Program-made: the position numbers and the translations under genes | Shown: positions 61,271-64,000 of the stretch, in pieces | Position numbering within the stretch: position 1 is the stretch's first letter | Layout of the letters: each line of letters begins with the position of its first letter | The notes under the pieces: generated by a model | Seen by the model: only the letters and a program-made list of their open reading frames with translations | Told to the model about the DNA's origin: nothing | The model's database searches: none | NCBI RefSeq assembly: GCF_048771995.1 | Contig: NC_133043.1 | Location: forward strand, 8,884,501 to 8,948,500 | Length of the DNA stretch: 64,000 nucleotides | Direction of reading: 5' to 3' | Source of the DNA: Taeniopygia guttata | Taxonomy: Eukaryota; Chordata; Aves; Passeriformes; Estrildidae

Positions 61271-64000
61271 CTGGAAGTAGAGAAGGAAAAGGGAAGCAGT
61301 TAGGGAGAAAGGAAGTATTTTGTACCTGCTGGATTGCTGAAATTATCAAATGATGCAGTCTAGAGGCCCTGAAGGTTTTCCAGGCAGCTTAATGTGGGGG
61401 AGACAGGAAGAGAAAATATATTTTGTGATCCTCCCAAGTTCTTGGCCAGCTTGTTGGCTGAGGTGAAGTCTATGATCTGCTGGGATTTTGACCATCGAGT
61501 AGGATGTGATGGATTTTCATTAAAACTCCTGGAAATGGACTTCTGGTGAATTCCATGAGATTATGATAAATTACTTGTTTGTTTATGACATTTAACATCC
61601 TTCATTTTGGGGCAGGGAAAGATTTGTTCACACCTGCAGCCCACCAGTGGGAAGGTGCTTCTGTCTGCATGCTCTGGGAGAAGAAGATCTGAAGGTAGAG
61701 TTTCTTTTCCTGTTCCCTTGAGGATCCTCAAGGCTTTCCAGGTTTTATTAACTTTTTTCCCAATTCTGAAGACTCAGGGTTATGGAAGAAAATGCAAAAT
61801 GACTGTAAACTGCAGAATTAGGAGTCAGTCAGTGTAAAGAATATAACCTGTGGCATATTTGTGACCTAAATCAACATCTGGTTTGAAATAAAATCCACAC
61901 AGTCAAGTGAACAGTGGAACATTATTAAAATTAGGAGTGCAGCTGTCTGTATTTTGATCTGCTTGGGAAATTTTCACCTCAGACTTCACCAGCCTTTGAA
62001 AAAGTGTCCAGCAAATGTGACTGGATTATTTTTCCTCCTGCTGAAGACATTAAGGATGGTACTGCTGTTTAACTAGATTTATGCCAAGAAGGTATAATTG
62101 AACACTAGAAAATAATGAGATTGGCTCTAAAGACCATAAGGGTTTTTCATGATTAGTTCCTGGTTACTTGTTGTCTGGGTTTCAAATGTTATTTCTCACT
62201 TGCCTGGGGCTTTTGTGCTTTCTTTTGCAAGAATAATATCAACAAGAGTGCTGCATTTGTACGAGTTAGTGCAGAATGTTCTGTGTGCATGGATATCTAG
62301 GAGCAGGAACCTGTAACAGCCTAAAATCCCCTTTTGCAGACAGATGTAGGACCCTACGTCTCTCAAATTATCTTATAACAAAATAATCATTAATGGCTTT
62401 TACCTAGGAACGTAGCACCGATAATGGGGTACGTTTGGCTGAGTGGTGAGCTAATGTTTGCCCTGTGCCCTTCCCCATTTCCTTCCATTGCTCTCCTGCT
62501 TGGAACCTTCTCCCAGTACTGGCTGCTCTGAGAACAGGCTGCTCTGCCCATTTCCTTTCCCCTTCCAATTTTTGCAACATGTAATTTTTTCCCCCCTTAA
62601 TTAAAAAGAATAAAGGTGAAGAAAATAGAGTGGCACCTTTAAGAGATACTGGTGACAGCAGCATGCAATTTTGGGAAAGATTTAAGTGCTGAAATGTAAT
62701 CGGAAAACCTGAATCAAGTAAAGCCTGGCCCCCTCCAAAGGAGGTCAGAAGTTGCAGCAAAAGCCATATGTGCTTGGCCTGAGAGGCAAGCTTTGATCTC
62801 TGTTTATTTTGGGGTTTTTTCCTACTGTTTTTTTTTTACTGCTGCCTTCTTCTACTGGGGGAAAGAATAAGCCCTCCTGTGCTGTAACACCCTGCAACAG
62901 GAGACATAACTGGCAAAGTACAACTCTCTGGCTGTGCCCTGACAAATTCTATTGTGAATATCAAGACAAGGCTATTCTTTCCTTATCTAATTTATAACTT
63001 TTGGATCTATGTATTGGCTGAATTTGTATTACCTTTTACAGTGGTTCTAGCCTCCTATACAACAATCACTTCATGAAAAATGACAGGATAATTGACATTT
63101 TTGTGGATCCTGCCAGAGTTGTCCTTCCTGGACATGCTGGGTCCAAGCTGCTTCTGAGACTGTTTCCCAGAGCCAGCAGGTCCCAGTTGGATCCTTTCCA
63201 CTAATCACAGAAGGGTCACAGGGGCTGGAAAGCAGGACTGGGAATGCCCAACAGCTTCCAAATTCCAAGCCCCGAGGATACTGCTTTATTTCTGCTGTCT
63301 CTCAGTGGTGATTTCTCCCCCTGTCACTTCCCTTGACATCTCTTTCCATCTGCATCTTGATATTCTGGACCCAGCTGTTTCTGCTAAGGTGCAAACTCTC
63401 AATTCCATGCAGGCGGCTGCCAACCATATCCTGCACGGCACAGACTGAGCCTGCCATAGCCTTTGCATCAGTGTGAATCAGGGCTCTGGGGGTGTTTTTT
63501 TTTGCTTTATAATGTAGTATCAACTTTCACTAGCATTGGAAGGGAGCAGGAATGAACTCAAGGAGAAGTTTGGATACATGGGCAACACTGGGACCTTTCC
63601 TTCTGTTGCCTGGTAGGGTTTGGGTTATCTGTTTATCAAATAAGCACAGGATTTGTATGGGTCACAAAGCACAGACCACTCATTGGGAAGTCCTTGAACT
63701 GCTGAAGATTTGGTTTTCTCTCTGCAGAAAGAGAAAAGAGTCCCCACATCTATTTGTGGAATCTGGGATCACTGCCCTGTGCTGCTGCCATATTTTTTTT
63801 GAGGGGAAAACCAGTGATTCACTCCACTATCCACAGAGCACAACGTTCCTTCCCCCTCTGCAGCCGGAGGGTGCTGCCTGACCCACATTCTGCACGGATC
63901 CAGCCCTGCTCACATCCACCCTGATGCCTGTGTAGGTGTGTGTGCATACCACTGCCCAAGGAGCTGCTTTTAAGGCTTTGCCTCAGCTGGCAGCACTGAG
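61271..64000 (-). other. Probable SLC16A5 5' intron, no canonical exon recognised
   Basis: 2.7 kb upstream of the first recognised SLC16A5 exon. I do not find a minus-strand exon encoding the TM1 region expected next. The only splice-compatible candidate is minus 62488-62404: an ATG, 28 codons and a GTAAAAG donor in the right phase. A piece near 63203-63225 ('atcacagaagggtcacaggg') may be a CR1 scrap. Otherwise nothing is seen. Confidence 0.5.
62404..62488 (-). other. Candidate alternative first coding exon of SLC16A5
   Basis: On the minus strand an ATG at 62488-62486 opens 28 codons ending YPIIGATFL plus one base, followed by GTAAAAG. Splicing to the acceptor at 61270 would give ...YPIIGATFLG-PLCSILV in frame. 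The sequence does not resemble the known MCT TM1 exon, so it may be coincidence (phase alone fits one time in three). Confidence 0.2.

Noticed and set aside
61116-61349. Minus-strand open frame MIISAIQQVQN... as an SLC16A5 start
   Set aside because: It runs from intron straight through the acceptor at 61271; the conserved SLC16 sequence starts only at PLCSILV, so the ATG is intronic.
63195-63260. Possible CR1 fragment ('atcacagaagggtcacaggg')
   Set aside because: Only about 20 bp resemble the CR1 tail and the following sequence diverges; too weak to annotate.

Overview
The window looks like a bird nuclear genome. It holds vertebrate split genes with GT-AG introns, CpG-island promoters and several truncated CR1 LINE tails of the avian kind (for example the motif 'gatgatcttggaggtcttt'). 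I cannot name the species. Every confident gene is recognised from remembered vertebrate orthologues, and gene order and orientation match one continuous block of human 17q25.1 (GGA3, NUP85, SUMO2, JPT1/HN1, ARMC7, SLC16A5). I placed exons by hand from splice sites, and reading phase closes across every junction I list.

Layout. 1-6.6 kb: the C-terminal hinge and GAE domain of GGA3 (+), with its 3'UTR. 6.96-17.9 kb: complete NUP85 (-), 19 coding exons, 651 codons plus stop. 18.2-23.0 kb: intergenic, with CR1 remnants and short tandem repeats. 23.4-30.6 kb: complete SUMO2 (+), 4 coding exons, 95 aa, behind a very GC-rich promoter. 30.6-36.0 kb: AT-rich, no gene recognised. 36.0-46.5 kb: complete JPT1 (+), 5 coding exons, 157 aa, behind a CCAAT-array/CHR/TATA promoter. 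46.5-50.6 kb: no gene recognised; human NT5C would be expected here and is not seen. 50.6-52.6 kb: complete ARMC7 (-), 3 coding exons, 182 aa, behind an exact 48-bp tandem promoter repeat. 52.6-57.4 kb: no gene recognised. 57.4-61.3 kb and probably beyond: SLC16A5/MCT6 (-), three 3' coding exons; the conserved first coding exon is not visible before the window ends.

The genes are housekeeping or cell-biology genes (Golgi sorting, nuclear pore, SUMO modification, microtubule/cell-cycle protein, armadillo-repeat protein, plasma-membrane transporter). They do not form a pathway; they are neighbours by conserved synteny. I find no new multi-gene system. The most interesting signals are promoter architectures: the ARMC7 48-bp YY1/GC-box tandem array, the JPT1 CCAAT array with a CHR-like element, and a perfect D-box in the SUMO2 CpG island. 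Also notable are the apparent absence of NT5C and a possible alternative first coding exon of SLC16A5.
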